64,000 bases of DNA from Selaginella tamariscina (lineage: Eukaryota; Streptophyta; Lycopodiopsida; Selaginellales; Selaginellaceae). Below, one piece after another: positions 12,226-27,668 of this stretch. Position numbers and translations under genes: made by a program. Where the stretch lies: the NCBI GenBank assembly GCA_003024785.1, contig PUQB01000013.1, forward strand, positions 434,001 through 498,000, in the 5' to 3' direction. The number at the start of each line of letters is the position of its first letter. Position 1 is the stretch's first letter. The notes beneath the pieces are model-generated. The model was not told the DNA's origin. It saw only the letters and a program-made list of their open reading frames with translations, and ran no database searches.

Positions 12226-12558
12226 ACACAGACACACAGACAAGCGTTATCATTCTGTAGGTTGAACAAGCTGGTAAAGGACTCTGGCTATGGAGGTTGT
12301 ACGGGGAAGATGGACGTGCTGGGGCTGAGCAAGGTGGACTCCCACGTGGAGAGGCTGGCAATTGCGTATGGGAACATTATAAGCAGCAGTAAGGGTGACA
12401 GCCTTCGTATACTCCTCCATGGCTCAAGTATATGCAGAGATTCCCATGAGTTTGCCAAGTCTGTCTCTAAGCTCGCTGGAAGACGAATACTCTTGCGGGA
12501 TATTAAGCATATTCATCGGTTTGAGAATGGAATATGCTCCTGTGGGGATTCCTATTAA
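9294..12558 (+). CDS. PPR protein with N-terminal DUF3820-like repeats and degenerate DYW domain
   Basis: Seven exons: 9294-9420, 9488-9665, 9772-9938, 10018-10232, 10336-11157, 11456-12089, 12261-12558. The first two exons encode two units resembling DUF3820: VVTFGKYKGQLLAALPEDYL.WM, then ILPSGRYRGHSLGSLPDDQL. Next come PPR repeats (RCKSVEDARKVFDTL, CYTQNGRLQEAWQMFDE and others), an E region (LEHYECMVRVL...MPLEPDMSMW) and a PG-box (GKKVHKFCAGDTSHPWNKQI). The C-terminal DYW-type domain keeps HVE (HxE zinc/glutamate site), HRFENGICSCGD and end SY. The usual CxxCH reads CRDSH and the terminal DYW reads DSY, so one zinc-binding Cys is missing and deaminase activity is doubtful. The likely site of action is an organelle, by family. 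Frame steps near 9330, 9540, 10070, 10785 and 11555 lie in or beside short homopolymers. Confidence 0.8.
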
Positions 12559-15500
12559 GCATTTGTGATTTTAATGTGTATATTCATATATATTTTTACA
12601 GCATACATACACATGACGATCCTAGAGCATTTATATACGTGTGTGTATGTGTGTTACAGGCATATATACATAGATATACCACAGAGGTATAGTTATATCG
12701 TTTTTCCTAGAGTTCTATAGAAATACTTTCATTATACGAAGTATGCCTTACAAATAATTATTATACTCTAATCTTATGTTTTATTTTAATAATTGATTTA
12801 ATTGTGATTGGTGTAACTTTAAATTTAAAATTTATTGACTAAAATATTTTAATTAGCATTTCCATATGTCATTTTTAATATTGATTTTCATTAATGATAA
12901 TTGTGATCAATGAAACTTTAAATTTAAAATTTCTTGACTGAAATATTTTTAATTAACATTTCCATTCGTTAATTATTATATTCTAATTTTATGTTTTATT
13001 TTAATAATTGATTTTTTTAATAATAATTATGATTAATGAAACTTTAAATTTAAAATTTTTCAACTAAAATTAACATTTTCATTCGTTATTTGTTATTCGG
13101 AGGGACATTCATCATTTTTTTTAATATCATTTTTATCTGTTACAAATGTGATTCGATTATGCTTATTTCTTATTATATCAATACTTTGAAATTATATAAT
13201 AATAACAATTATGTTTAATGATATTCATCACACTAATATAAATATCTAAAGAATAAGAAGTTTAATCTTTTATATTAAACAAGTTATAAAAGTTAAAAAT
13301 GTTTTTTTTTTTGTAATGTGCAATTTTATATGTTTTAATATTTTAATTCTTTTTTAACAAATAAAAGATCAATAGTTCTTATAAAGTTTAGACATATAAA
13401 AAAAATGTTGTTATTCATAAAATACAATTTTTTTTGTTTCGATAAAAAGAAAGAGTTCATATTTGAAATATTGTGTATGTGTGCATGTATTCATAATATG
13501 TATAAATAAATATATATAAATTCTAACTTATTTTTATTATTTTATAATTATAATATTTTATATATCAATGTGAAGGGAAATGGCAAATAAAGTATTAATA
13601 TATTAACATAATTAACAAATTTAACTTCATTAATTAATTAGTTATAACCCTTTTGAATATTTATAATGTTTTAGAATTTCATTATTAATAATGTACAAGT
13701 GACATAATATTCCTAATGCTTTAAAATTTCATTATAAATAATTTAAGTTTTCATTTATCAACCATTAATAACTAAATAAACCATTTAATTTAGGATATTT
13801 ATTGATATAATGTATAATGTAAAATATAATATAAATATTATTAGTATATAGACTATGTACATATGATATATATTATTGGTTTTTAACATTAGATTAATTT
13901 TTCATTTCTATTATTACAAGTATCAACCTTAATTTTTTATTCTTATTTATGAAAATAAAAAATCAATAGTGAAATTATAAAATAAACATAAGAGTTTATA
14001 ATATTATACAACATTATGAACATAAATATCATTAGTATTAAAAGCTTAAACTTTAGATTGTTTATAATTTAAATTTTTAAGTTTAATGTCATTAGATTTT
14101 ATGAAATGTTTAATAGTATAATTTAGTTTGAATTATACATAATTAAGTTACTTATTATTTTATTTATATATTTTATAATTTTATTATTGATCTTTTATTT
14201 TTATAAATGAAAGATAAAACTACTCCAATTTATATAAACTCATCAATATAATATAAAATAAGATAATTTAAGAGATGGAAGATCATTTTAATATTAAATT
14301 TTATTTAAAAACCAATAACATGTGTCACTTATATATCATTATTACCAATTGATTTAAAGTATTTACAAACATAAAGAAGTGATATAACCAATTTATATAT
14401 ATATATATACATAGATATAATTTAATTCTCATTTTATTTAATTTGTTTATATTGTTATATTAATGTTTGTAATATACTGAAGTTTATAAGTTTATGATAT
14501 TTTAATATATTTGAAAATGTAACATAACAACTCATATTCACATGTGCATATGTGTGAAAAAAAAAACATACCTACAATATATCTTATACATTTGTTTATA
14601 CGTATCTTTAATCTACATACTTGAATGTATAAGTCAATAAAATTCAATACTAAAACTCGTTATTTAAATTTTTATAATGTTCATAATATTATACTTAAAT
14701 TTGTAATATGTGTGTGTATTTGCATATGAATTTACATTTGTATACAATGCAGGAACTTATATTAGCTTGAAATCATCAAAATAATAAATGTAAACTATTA
14801 ACATAAGTTTAAAATTGTAAGATCTTGATTAAAATGATTTATTAAATACTAAACTATTAAACACTAACATACATATGTTACATATGTACTTGGTTAAAGT
14901 GGATATAAAAGTTAAAATATTTTCTGAATTTATATTGTACTTTACGAAGGGGAAACTTGCAAAATCATAAAAAAGAACCTTATATATATTAATTTTTAAT
15001 AATTCCATTGTATATGAATTATGTTCAAAGGAAAATGTGTTAAAAAATGTTTATTTAAAATACAACAATCACAAGGTGACCAATTAAAACATAACATTAA
15101 ATACAACCCATCAAAAACACTTATCTAATACATGTTTTTTTAATTAAAAAAATTAGCATGTTCAAAACTTCATCCCAAATTTTGTTCCTATCTTAAATTC
15201 ATTAAAAACACCCATGTCGTTGATGAGCTTTTATCAAATACGTCCACAGCGTCTTCATAATCAAAGACTTTTCAATTTCGATTGTCTGCAAATTCATATT
15301 TAATTATTGTTGCATAAGTTCGCCGGCCTTTCCCCTCGTAATGAGAGTGTCACTTATTTTCGATTCTTATTACAAAATAATTACAGAATAATAGGATTAT
15401 ATATTACACAAGCATGCAACATGAAATTTATTAATTCTTTACTCTTGGACTTGTTATAAATAAATTAAAAATCACGAATATGAAGAATTTCTTTAATTAT

Positions 15501-18500
15501 ATAACCATAATTAATAATAAGCCTCATAGGCTAAGTTATATAAAGTAAACATTGTTGTAGCTTAAAACATTAATTCAAAAAAGTAATTAAAAATAATTTT
15601 CTAAGTAAAATATTAAAATTATTGACAAGATATGTTTTTTTGCTGAATAATGTTTCTTTTTAATATTTAACTAGGTTCTTTATTCGAAAGTTTTTTATTA
15701 AAAAAAATATAATGAATATCTTATTTATTCAACACAAATATTAATGTAAATGATTTTAAATAAGAAACTTTTTTTTAGTATTTCATGTTTTTTTATTGAC
15801 TTATAAGTTATTTAACGTAACACAGTTACATTTAACCTTAAAGCCATTTCACTAAAGGATTTTATTACATATATAAGCTAGATTTTATTAGATCACACCA
15901 CAACAAAATATTTATTCAATTTAGCTAGTGAACCAATGTATTAAAATATGAAAAGCCATTTATAACATAAAAAAACTAAAAAAGAAATTAATTTGAGATC
16001 CTAATAAATTTTAAGTATATTCTATACTGCTTGGTATACACATATGTCATATGAAATGTATGTGCATTGTAAGGAAGAATGATGTGGCCAGATTATATTG
16101 TTACTTAAAGTTTTAGGTTTTGTTGTTGCTTATGTAGAAGTTGCACTGGAATAGGTAACACAAGAGATTGGCATCTATTCCTATTAAAATCAAATAAGAA
16201 AGTTATATATGTATATATCACATAAACATAGCATTAACATGTACATATATAATTTACCTTAGTATAAATGAATTTATTAATTTTTATAATGTCGCATTAC
16301 ATATAGTCTTCAAGAATTTTCAAAGCTTGAAAATTTTCTTCATTTAGCATCAATTATATATATATATATATCTGTGTGTGTACACACATGATAGCTATTG
16401 AAAGGGATAATGCACTTAGCCTTACTTCACATGCTTCTACTCCCAGTTGCTCATGCCTCCTCTCTTAACTTGTTTGTAAAATGCAAACAATGATTCAATA
16501 TTGAAGACCCTTTAATTGTGAAAATGAATGTTATATTCTTTTAAAAGTAATATGTAAATATATATATATATATATATATATGAAATGCATATATCTCTAA
16601 ATATATGGTATTTCCTCCCTTATTGTCTATTTTGTTATATATGAAAACTCCTTAAATAGGCATATCTATGTATATGTATGCATTGTGTGTATACATGTGC
16701 ACACCTCTCTCTTCTTTAGTTTTGTAGATGTGGTACTTATTTTCTTATATGGTATGAGCATCTAAGTATATAGATAAATCTAAATATCTCTCTCACACAC
16801 ACATACTATTTTTATATAACATACATAATATTTAGTATATTTATTTGCATAATCTCATGCATATTTCATACATTTCTATAGTGGTAAGAAAAAGTCAAAT
16901 GTAATTATATAAGTAGTTATACATAAACAATATAAAAAAATACAAATTGTATGTTTATTTAACCATTCAAGATGACTAACAAACTAAATAGTAAAACTAT
17001 TATGTACTTACTAATAAAATATTTCTATATATTTTGATGTTGGCAATTCCTTGCACTGTAGAGTCAAAATTTTATTTTTATTTCTAACTTGAATCATGAA
17101 TAAATAATTTTTAAGTTGATTTTATACAACATTAGCTTCTTCAAAGCCTCGTGGACAAACTCCAAATATTCTTTATAATACCTTTTTTATATGTGATGCC
17201 AAAAACTAAAGGCAGCTATAAGAGTTTCTATTATATATATATTATGTAAATGTGAAAATAATTATTTACAAGTAAGTTTTATGCTTGTTCGTGGTCATAA
17301 ACCATGTGATATAGCACACTTGGAAATATATCATTGCTCAACACTTGTACATATAAAGATATATATCATGTCGTGTACATATGTACATGACACATTATGT
17401 ATAAGATGCAAGGCCTCAAAATTATGTAAAATCACACACACCTATAACCACATTTTTTATGGTTTGCAAGTTATTCACTAGTCATCTTTAAGGATTTTGA
17501 TAGAGTATAATAATTAAAGTCTGGGTCTTTATATGAATCAGAATCATTTACAATATCCAGTTCCTCACAAAGTAGATAACAATTGAATCGTATAAACATT
17601 CTCAAATTCTCTTAGGATTTTGGAAGGTCACCTTTGTTAAGTTTATGGACATCTTTTAAGAAAGGTGCCTTAATATATTTATAGCCCAAGTACTTTGGTT
17701 GTTTCCCCAAATTTCTATAGACATTTCCTGCAAAACTATAAAGTTTAGGATACATGAATTATGTAGAAATATATAACCCTCTCTCTCTCTCTCTCTATAT
17801 ATATACGTTAACATTAACTTGATTAGATTTGCATAAACACTTTTTAATTAAAACTTATTAAATATGACCTTTAAATTGTTTGAATCTACCTAGGACTAAA
17901 ATGCCTCCTACCACCCAAGTGTACATTTAATGAGCCATAGTTGTATTTTGCAAAAATATCTTCTATTACAACCGGCCTTAAGTTGTTAGTTATACATGCC
18001 AATATATATATATATATATAATATATATATATATTCATATTACCATATTAATATAGAAGGATAATGGAACGTACATTGTTTTTTCTTCCCAGTTGCTCCT
18101 AGTTTGACACTAATCTTTTTTAAATCTATACTACTTAGCCTTTGGTATCGTGACTCCCACACATCATCATAACAACAAAACTTAAAGTTTCAAGCAAAAA
18201 TCTAACATGTTCACGTCATTCTCCATTGCAATACACATGTGTCTAGTATGACATATGTGATACCTATACCAAGTTGTATAAAATATGTTTATAATTTCTT
18301 GAGTATCTTAATCTCATATCAATTTTATATTATTTTTTTCATGTTACAAATGGCTTTCGGTTTCAAAAATAGTTAAATAATGAATACATTTGATATGGAG
18401 TTAATGAAAAATTAAGATCATTATTAATGTCAATAACTTTAATGTTATATGTGAGAACTTTAATAGTGTTGTAATTAATTAATGTTAAAATCAACATACA

Positions 18501-19197
18501 TGCATATACATGCCAACACGTACACAAATTTAAAAGGTTCTTTGCATGGATGTTAAAGATATTTAAAGAGATTAGTATGCATGATCTCCAATATTCACCT
18601 CCAATTCAAACTTAAAGAGAGACTGTATATTTTTTATTTATGATTACATATTATATGGTTTTTATTTTTATGTTTTAAAGTTTATAGAGTATTAATTAAT
18701 ATATTATATATATGTGCATAAACACACATTAGACATTGTGTAATCTTTTAAATATTATATTATTGTATCACCATATTATGCATTACATATTCAAATTTAT
18801 TAAGAGCACATTATTAATTTAAAAACCAGCAATGAGATTTTTCATGTTCAAACATAAATCCCACTATTAAAATTAAGAATTATTAAAATTTATAAACATA
18901 CATTTTAAATTTGAAATTAAATTGATAAAATATTTAATAAATTTATTGGTGATTTAATATAATATTAATAAAAGTAAATATGTGTATGGGTAAATATATT
19001 AATCATTATTACAAATTGAATAGACTTTATTAGACTTTGAACCTTCATTGATAAATTCAAATCAATTTGGTTATGGACACATATATGTACACGTGGAAGC
19101 ACTTAAGTGGCCATATGTATAATTTAAATTTGAAATGTGAAAGGATTAATTTATAGGGTTTACTGTTTAGGCTTTCTTTGGGTTTGTTTTAGCAACC
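12559..19197. other. AT-rich gene desert
   Basis: Some 6.6 kb of very AT-rich DNA with (AT)n, (TA)n and poly-A/T runs and almost no open frames; the one listed ORF of 66 codons at 17281-17481 has no recognisable features. Apart from the three-copy repeat at 12757-13090 I see no terminal repeats, reverse transcriptase, transposase or RNA gene. It could be long-decayed transposon sequence or a matrix-attachment-like region. Confidence 0.7.
12757..13090. repeat. Three diverged tandem copies of a ~110 bp AT-rich unit
   Basis: Copies at about 12757-12870, 12872-12970 and 12971-13090. Each carries TTTTAATAATTGATTT or a variant, then ACTTTAAATTTAAAATTT, then an 'actaaaat...aattaacattt' segment and TTCCAT or TTCATTCGTT. 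Similarity is obvious by eye but indels are many, so the duplication is old. Confidence 0.7.
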
Positions 19198-20494
19198 ATG
19201 ATGGCTAGAAGGTCTACTAGTAGCGGTGTAAAGGTTTCTCATTGGATCGCATGCTTTGCTGTTCTTTTTCTTCTCGCATATCACTTCTCATCGCGAACAA
19301 GTATCTCTAGTAAGAACAATGAACTAGATATCACATACAACAAACTTGAGGTAATTAGTGTGTATTGTGTCGATCCATACTCCTTAAAACTCTTGTGTAG
19401 AGTCAAAAGGAAGAGAACGAGGCATTGAAGAAAGGAAACGATGGATTGCGAGTAACCATCGATGCACTCAGGGAGGAACTGGGACGCAATGAAGAAGCTC
19501 TCCGCAAGCAAGATAAGGAAATGGAATCGCTGAGAAAGTCTTGTAATATAACAACATTAGTACTGAATACCACCTCAATCAAAGACAAGGTAACATTGTT
19601 TATTTCAGATTAGAGTGAATTAAAACCTCATTTATCAAGCCAGGAAGGCGAAGAAATAGCAAATGGTTCGTTACCATCGAGCCAGGAAAACGAAGAAATT
19701 GCAGGCGGTTTATTGTCAGATGAACAAGGGAAAGATAAGAATATAACTCAACAAGATGACTCTAGCATTCAGGAAAAAGAGAAGGGTAATAAGGAGGGAA
19801 ATGTCCAAATCGAAGAACAACAGGTTGAACAAGAAGATAACAACCAGGAAGAGGTGAACTCGTATTTAATATAATGTTAACAATGTATTAAACTTCTACA
19901 TCAGTCTGTGTCTAATATCGAATTCATTCTTACTCCGTATTAACTGTGCCAATCTAAGCAGTAGCAACTGTTGTTGCAGTTCTTGCATCTCTTGCTCAGC
20001 TTTGTTTGAACTCACTTAGTATCTTAGATATATGATTATCATAGCTTAGTTGATGGCTATGCCATATATGGCGCCTTCTACTGCTATTTATATAGTCGTT
20101 AGTGTACTATATTGGATTAATTACGAGATAATTCCAAGAGAGAGAGAGAAACAATGACACAGACCTGCTAATGGAGCTCTATGTGAAATGTGTACCGGGT
20201 TTAATCTATGACAGATGACCACACACACGCACACACACACCCCTTTGTCTCAATTCTTGGCCTCCATGGTGCATACCATGAGAATGATCATGCCGAGGTC
20301 TTATGCAGGAGACTTGTGAAGAAGACTTAGTGCCAACTGCAGCTCAAAGATTCAAAGTATCAGTTTACATTGGGGCAACAACGAGAACTTACAATACAAT
20401 TGTATTACAAGTAGTTAATAATACAATTGATCATGTTGTACTTGCACGATCATTTAATCAAATATGTAATGCATTTCCAAGTGTATCACGCTAG
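19198..20494 (+). CDS. N-terminally membrane-anchored coiled-coil protein, Glu/Gln-rich
   Basis: I do not recognise the family. Exons 19198-19350, 19401-19589, 19614-19853 and possibly 20309-20494 splice in frame. The start MMARRSTSSGVKVSHW is followed by a single hydrophobic helix (IACFAVLFLLAYHF, about residues 17-30). A heptad-rich coiled coil comes next (about residues 40-110: LEE, LKK, LRV, LREEL, LRKQ, MESLRK). An acidic tail holds two SSQE(G/N)EEIA units and many EQ/EE pairs. The layout (short basic cytosolic end, anchor, long stalk) is that of type II Golgi or ER proteins such as golgin-like or GOLM1-like proteins. The third exon uses acceptor ATTAG at 19613 because the AG six bases earlier would bring in a stop. 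Membership of the last exon is uncertain; it ends at TAG 20494. Confidence 0.55.
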
Positions 20495-20894
20495 CATATA
20501 TGTATGACTAAAACCTTAGACGATGGAAAAGTTTTGAAACCCATGTATATTAATATTTAATTTTGTATTAGAATTCATATTTTTAAATAATATAATATAT
20601 AAGTATTTAAATATAATGTCCATAATATATATATGTGTGTGTGTGTATTTACTTTTCAAATATATTTATTACTTGTTGAAAAGAAGCAATCGAATCGACA
20701 TCTATAGATTATTATAATAATGCATTATTAAATTATATTAAGTTAACTAAATTAAATTAAGTTAAATTAATTATATGCAATTCCTTTACATATTGTTAAT
20801 GACAATAAAATTTAATAAAATTTTATTTTTTCTTATGGTAATGTATACAGATGTGTGTGTGAAACTCAAAAACTATATGTGAGCGTGCGTATGG

Positions 20895-23503
20895 ATGGAA
20901 GAGTCCCTCAGAAACACGTACGCGTCTGCTTTACGGAGATGTGGCGAAACAGGAGCATTACAAGACGGCAAATCCATACACAAGAAGATCACGCTCACTC
21001 GCGCCTTAGAACGTGACGTCTTCCTGCTCAACCTCGTCGTGCAAATGTACGGAAAATGCAGCAGCGTGGAGGACGCACGTACGACATTCAACAGGATGCC
21101 CAACAAGAACATATTCACGTGGAACCTGATGATTGGTGCATATGCCCAGAATGGGCATCACAAGGAGGCAATTGCCCTGTTCGGTGAGATGAACTGTCGG
21201 CTGACAAGTGTCACATTCGTTGGTGTCCTCAATGCCTGTGCCGGTCTTGGTGAACTCTCCCATGTGGTAGCTGTTCATGCACGATCGAGCCTGACTTGAT
21301 CGAGCGAGAGCTTGTTCTCGGCACTGCACTTGTGAATGCCTATGCCAAATGAAGCTTACATCTAGCAGGTGTGTGTGTGCGCGTGCGTGTGCGTGTGTGT
21401 GAAACATGTGTTCCAGGTGAAGTGTTTGAGAGGATGAAGAACAAAGACGGGATTTGCTACAATGCAATGATGTCCGCGGCTGCACAGCACGGGGAGTTCA
21501 CGTGTGCGCTGACTCAGTTCCAGAAAATGCAGCTTGAAGGGATACGAGCGACCACCGCTACAGTCGTGAGTTTCGCAGCATGCTGCAGAGACTCGAAGAT
21601 TGCGAAGAGCATTCACAAGCAAGTGTTTGACATGGGATTGGACGTTGACATTAACACAATGAACTCACTTGTAACAATGTAAGTCCTTATATATGTATAC
21701 GTACACACACGTACGTACTGTACGTTTTTTTAACAGGTATGGAAACTGTGGAAGTAGCAGCGACGCTTGGGAAGTGTTTAACTCGATGCGAAAGAGAGAT
21801 GTTATTACATGGAATGCAATGATCTCCGCACACGTACAGTGTGGTGAATACAGAGACGCTTGGCATCTCTCTAGGAAGATGGACCTTGAGGGTGTTAAAT
21901 TCGAGGTTGTGACTTTCCTTACTGTCCTCCGTGCCTGTGAGGCAGTCTCCGATGGTAGTACCATGTTTTATAATAAGTCTGGTGAGCAACTTTGGCTGTA
22001 GTATACAATAAAATCCTTTGTTACAGGGGTGGACGTACATAGCCGACTTAAGGCTGCTGGTTACGACAACAGTAGAGTTGTGGGAACCTCACTTCTGAGC
22101 ATGTATGGAAGATGTGGGGATCTTGAGTTAGCCACCAAGGTTTTCTCAGGGTTACCCAACAAAGAGCAGACGTCGTACAATGCGATGATCACACAGTACG
22201 TACAGTATGGGAAACACACTGAAGCCTTTGGTTATACGAAGAGATGCTGAGTATCGGCGTGGAGCCGAACAACGTGACGTTCATCAGCCTCCTTGAAGTC
22301 TGCAACCGCGTGGAAGACGGAAGGAGGCTGCACGAGAGAGTTCGGTGTCTAGGCCTTGAAACAGATGATGTACTCGGCACTCTACTGGTGAATATGTACG
22401 GGAGTTGTGGGAGTGTGGAAGATGCAAGGTGTGTGTTCGACAGGGTCCGGGGTACACAAGTGAAGCTATGGAACGCGATGCTCGGTGCTTATACCGAGTG
22501 TGGTTGTTACTCGGATGCTGTTAGGCTCTCTGTAGAGATGGATCATCTTGGGATGAAGCTTGATGAGGTTAGTTTCATAAACTTGCTAGCTGCTTGCACA
22601 GGTCTGGAGGATAGTAAGCTTGGTACAAGGATACATAAACGAGTCGCACACGCAGGTTGCGAACACGACGTGGTGGCGGCCACTTCCCTCGTGAACATGT
22701 ACTTCAAGTGTGGGTTGCCAGAGAGAGGCATGAAGGTTTTCCATGGGATGCAAAGTAAAGATGGGATTACTTGGAACGCGGTGGTCGGGGGATATGCCCA
22801 GCTTGGGCATCTGGACGACTCGATGGCTTACGTACTGAAGATGGACATTGAGGGGATGGAGCCCGACGAGTCGGTGTTTGCTGCAATGGCTGCCTGTTGT
22901 CGCTGTCTTTCGGAAGCAAGGAAGATCCATAAGTTTGTTGGCGAGGCGGGAATGGAAGTCGGAGTTGCGGTGGTACACATGTATGCCAAATGTGGGTGCG
23001 TTGAGGAGGCGAGGAAGGTCTTTGTGGGGATGTGTAGCTCGGACTTGGAGAGCTGGAACTCGATAATCCAGGCGTATGCCCAGAACGGGCATGTGCACGA
23101 GATGTCCAAGTTGTTCATGGAGATGATAAACTACGGCATTGACCCGGACAGGGTGTCGTTTTCGTGTGTTTTAAACGGGATTTCTCACCACGGAGCCTTC
23201 AGTTCGGCCAAGGAGGTGTTCTGGTTGATGATGGAGTCCGATATCGAGCCCGATATCGAGCATTACGGATGCTTGATTAGCTTGTTAGGTCGGGTCGGCT
23301 GGCTTAAGCAGGCCGAGGAGCTCTTGAATGTAATGCCTTTTGAACCGGACGCTACCATTTGGACTACCTTGTTGAGTGCCTCTGCCCTTCACTCCCATGT
23401 CGGACTTGCCGAGCAATCTGCTGAATATGTAACTCAGCTGGATCCACAGAACTCAGCTCCTTATGTCTTACTGTCCCATGCCATCCGTCGTAAGAGATGC
23501 TAA
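20895..23503 (+). CDS. PLS-type PPR protein with E motif
   Basis: Exons 20895-21369, about 21418-21671, 21737-21981 and 22027-23503. Unlike its neighbours this protein has true P/L/S triplets: MYGKCSSVEDARTTF, NIFTWNLMIGAYAQNGHHKEAIALF, then a ~35-residue L/L2 repeat (VTFVGVLNACAGLGEL). The pattern recurs about eight times. It ends with E motifs (IEHYGCLISLLGRVGWLKQAEELLNVMPFEPDATIW.TLLSA, AEYVTQLDPQNSAPYVLLS). There is no DYW. The likely role is an organellar RNA-editing or processing factor, by family. The frame steps near 21285 and 22232, and one TGA interrupts YAK.SLHLAG near 21351, where three bases seem missing. Downstream repeats are intact for more than 400 codons. Pseudogene status is possible but not favoured. 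Confidence 0.82.
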
Positions 23504-23699
23504 TGCATACAACAAGTTGTATAACACTCGTATATTAATATGTATACATACACACATACATAAACACACACACATTGTATTTTCAAAGAACGTGTGATTA
23601 GAAAATTCTAGATTACATGAATATAAAGAGAAACAATACACTACATCATAAATAACTCTATAGATATTTAATAATAAAAAAGAACAAAGTACCAGTAAT

Positions 23700-25840
<2,141 letters not shown>

Positions 25841-25858
25841 ATCATTTGCCCACCGCCT

Positions 25859-26011
25859 AGAACCCTAAACCCAACTGGATCAGATATCAATTCGCTTACG
25901 TGGAAGATGCACCGCCACGTCGGTTCACTATGACATGAACATCTAAAACTTCTAATAACCCTTGTAAATTCTGTTTAGGGTTCGTCACGATCCGCCGAGA
26001 TTTAAAACCCC
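25859..26011. promoter_or_regulatory. Short divergent spacer with telo-box
   Basis: About 170 bp separates the UMP kinase ATG (25840, minus) from the orphan gene ATG (26012, plus). It has AACCCTAAACCC near 25861-25872 and TTTAGGGTT near 25973. Such a spacer would serve both genes as a bidirectional promoter. This is inference from position and telo-box motifs. Confidence 0.45.
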
Positions 26012-27271
26012 ATGGAGAGCGAGGATCACCAGGCGCCTAGCATGATGCTGCGGCGGAGGGACTCGAAAAGGCTCAAGGCGGAGTTCAGGTATGCGGATGG
26101 GGTGACCGGTAGCAGTGTCAAGTCGGAAGACTTATTCAGGTTATCTCAACCTTTGCTCGACTTGGAGTCAGGAACAGAGTTCGATTTTGACAAGGCGCTG
26201 GTGGACAAGGAGGTTCTCGATTACTTGTTGAGGAAGCTCCTAAAAGCGATGCATTTCATTTCCCGTTGTTTCTCCCTACACGGTCAGATTCCTTCAGAGT
26301 TAAAGTGCTTCCCGTGCTCACCCATATAGCCCCGAGACGCGGTGAGATTCTCTTAGGCGAGGAGCAGAACACTTCTCAAACGAAGGTGCTTGAGACCGTG
26401 GAGTTGCCGGATGAGTAGCGTCTTCACTAAGTGATCCGCACTTTACTAACGAGGATGGTTCTACCTTGAGGAATAGAGAGACTGTGAATTTTAGGGGTAC
26501 TTACACTTACACCGATGCGGTACGATTTTGTTTTATTTTCCTCTGTCGTAGCTGTAAGGGTAAGGGTAAGGTGTTTTATTTTCTAACAGATGACTGGGAC
26601 TGGATTTGTGATTGAGGCAAAGGGAGGGCAGGACTGGATTGGACCCGGGGGGTGCAAGTATCAAGTGGATTATTACACAACGCAGGCAGCAATTCAAAAT
26701 GTTAGGCAGGGTGCTACAAGAAGATGTACGGTATGGTGTTAGGCCTTGGCTGGTGAGGAGTAGTAGAAGTAGACCCGTTAGGCTTCTTTGACATTGTGGA
26801 AGGTAACAAAGTTGCAGAAGGGAGCTCAGAGAACCTGAGCACCCACCTGAAAAAGAAGTATGAGGTGTTGATGGCGAGAGGGAACACTAAACATATGCAG
26901 GAGATTGAGAACAAGTATGCATGGGTGCATAAGGTGTCTGATGATGAACTTGCTGAAATGGTCAAGAAACAGATGGAGATCTTAAGGCTACACCCTTCCT
27001 CCCACAGTTCACTAGCAGAGCTTCTGTGCTCATAGGCACTAGCATTTACCATCCTAGAAAGCATCATACGGTAGAGTTTCCAATTGAACACACTGATGTT
27101 CTCACGTTGGGTGACTACGTTTTTCTATCTGGTGTTCTTAGGACCTTGTTTGGAGATCGGGTTCTCAAATGGACAAAGGACACCGTGATAGGGTTGGAGA
27201 AGAAACGGGATAAAGAAGTGGACGATGAAGTAGCCCATAAGACTCGTAGTCTCTTCTCACGAGTTCTGTGA
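26012..27271 (+). pseudogene. Unrecognised protein-coding locus, frame-broken
   Basis: I do not recognise the product. A well-composed N-terminus starts MESEDHQAPSMMLRRRDSKR at 26012, followed by FDKALVDKEVLDYLLRKLL. Another frame continues with VLPVLTHIAPRRGEILLGEE. A likely intron (GTACGATT to TTTCTAACAG, about 26520-26589) leads to MTGTGFVIEAKGGQDWIGPG. Further segments are DPLGFFDIVEGNKVAEGSS, a charged helical part (KYEVLMARGNTKHMQEIENK) and TLGDYVFLSGVLRTLFGD, ending at 27271. Each piece looks like real protein, but at least five frame changes or stops separate them, more than in neighbouring genes. It is probably a pseudogene of a host gene, or a rapidly evolving orphan plus sequence errors. 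No transposon hallmark was seen. Confidence 0.5.
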
Positions 27272-27668
27272 CAGTTTTTAAGTAGTTAGTCTCTGTTCAT
27301 AGCGATGGTAAGTATAAACTATTAGGTTAACTAGGTTACCCTAGTAACCTACGTATTTACACAATGAATTTGTTAATGAATTTGTGATTACAAAAAAATG
27401 TTAAGAACATGAAAAATCGAGAGAGAGTGAAGGTTTAGGTCTTGGGTTTAGGGTTTATGGCTTGAATATAGTTTTAACGTGGTCGACCCAAGGTTTGTTT
27501 TTACTCATTTAATTATAATTATAATTATTTTAGTGTATATGAAGCTCATGAGAAACAACACAATGTCGTTAGTGATGACACACATTCACGACCAAGACTT
27601 TTCCCCTGATATCTTCTTTTGAATATATGCATATTTAACTTACGTATTCTATTAGAACTTCTATAGGC
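27272..27668. promoter_or_regulatory. Spacer upstream of lectin kinase, with telo-box
   Basis: AT-rich spacer with GGGTTTAGGGTTTATGG near 27443-27460 and no coding potential. It contains the presumed promoter and 5' leader of the receptor kinase starting at 27669. Confidence 0.45.

Noticed and set aside
17281-17481. 66-codon open frame in the AT-rich desert
   Set aside because: Cys/His/Tyr-rich text arises from ACATAT-type sequence; no homologous feature, splice context or start context supports it.
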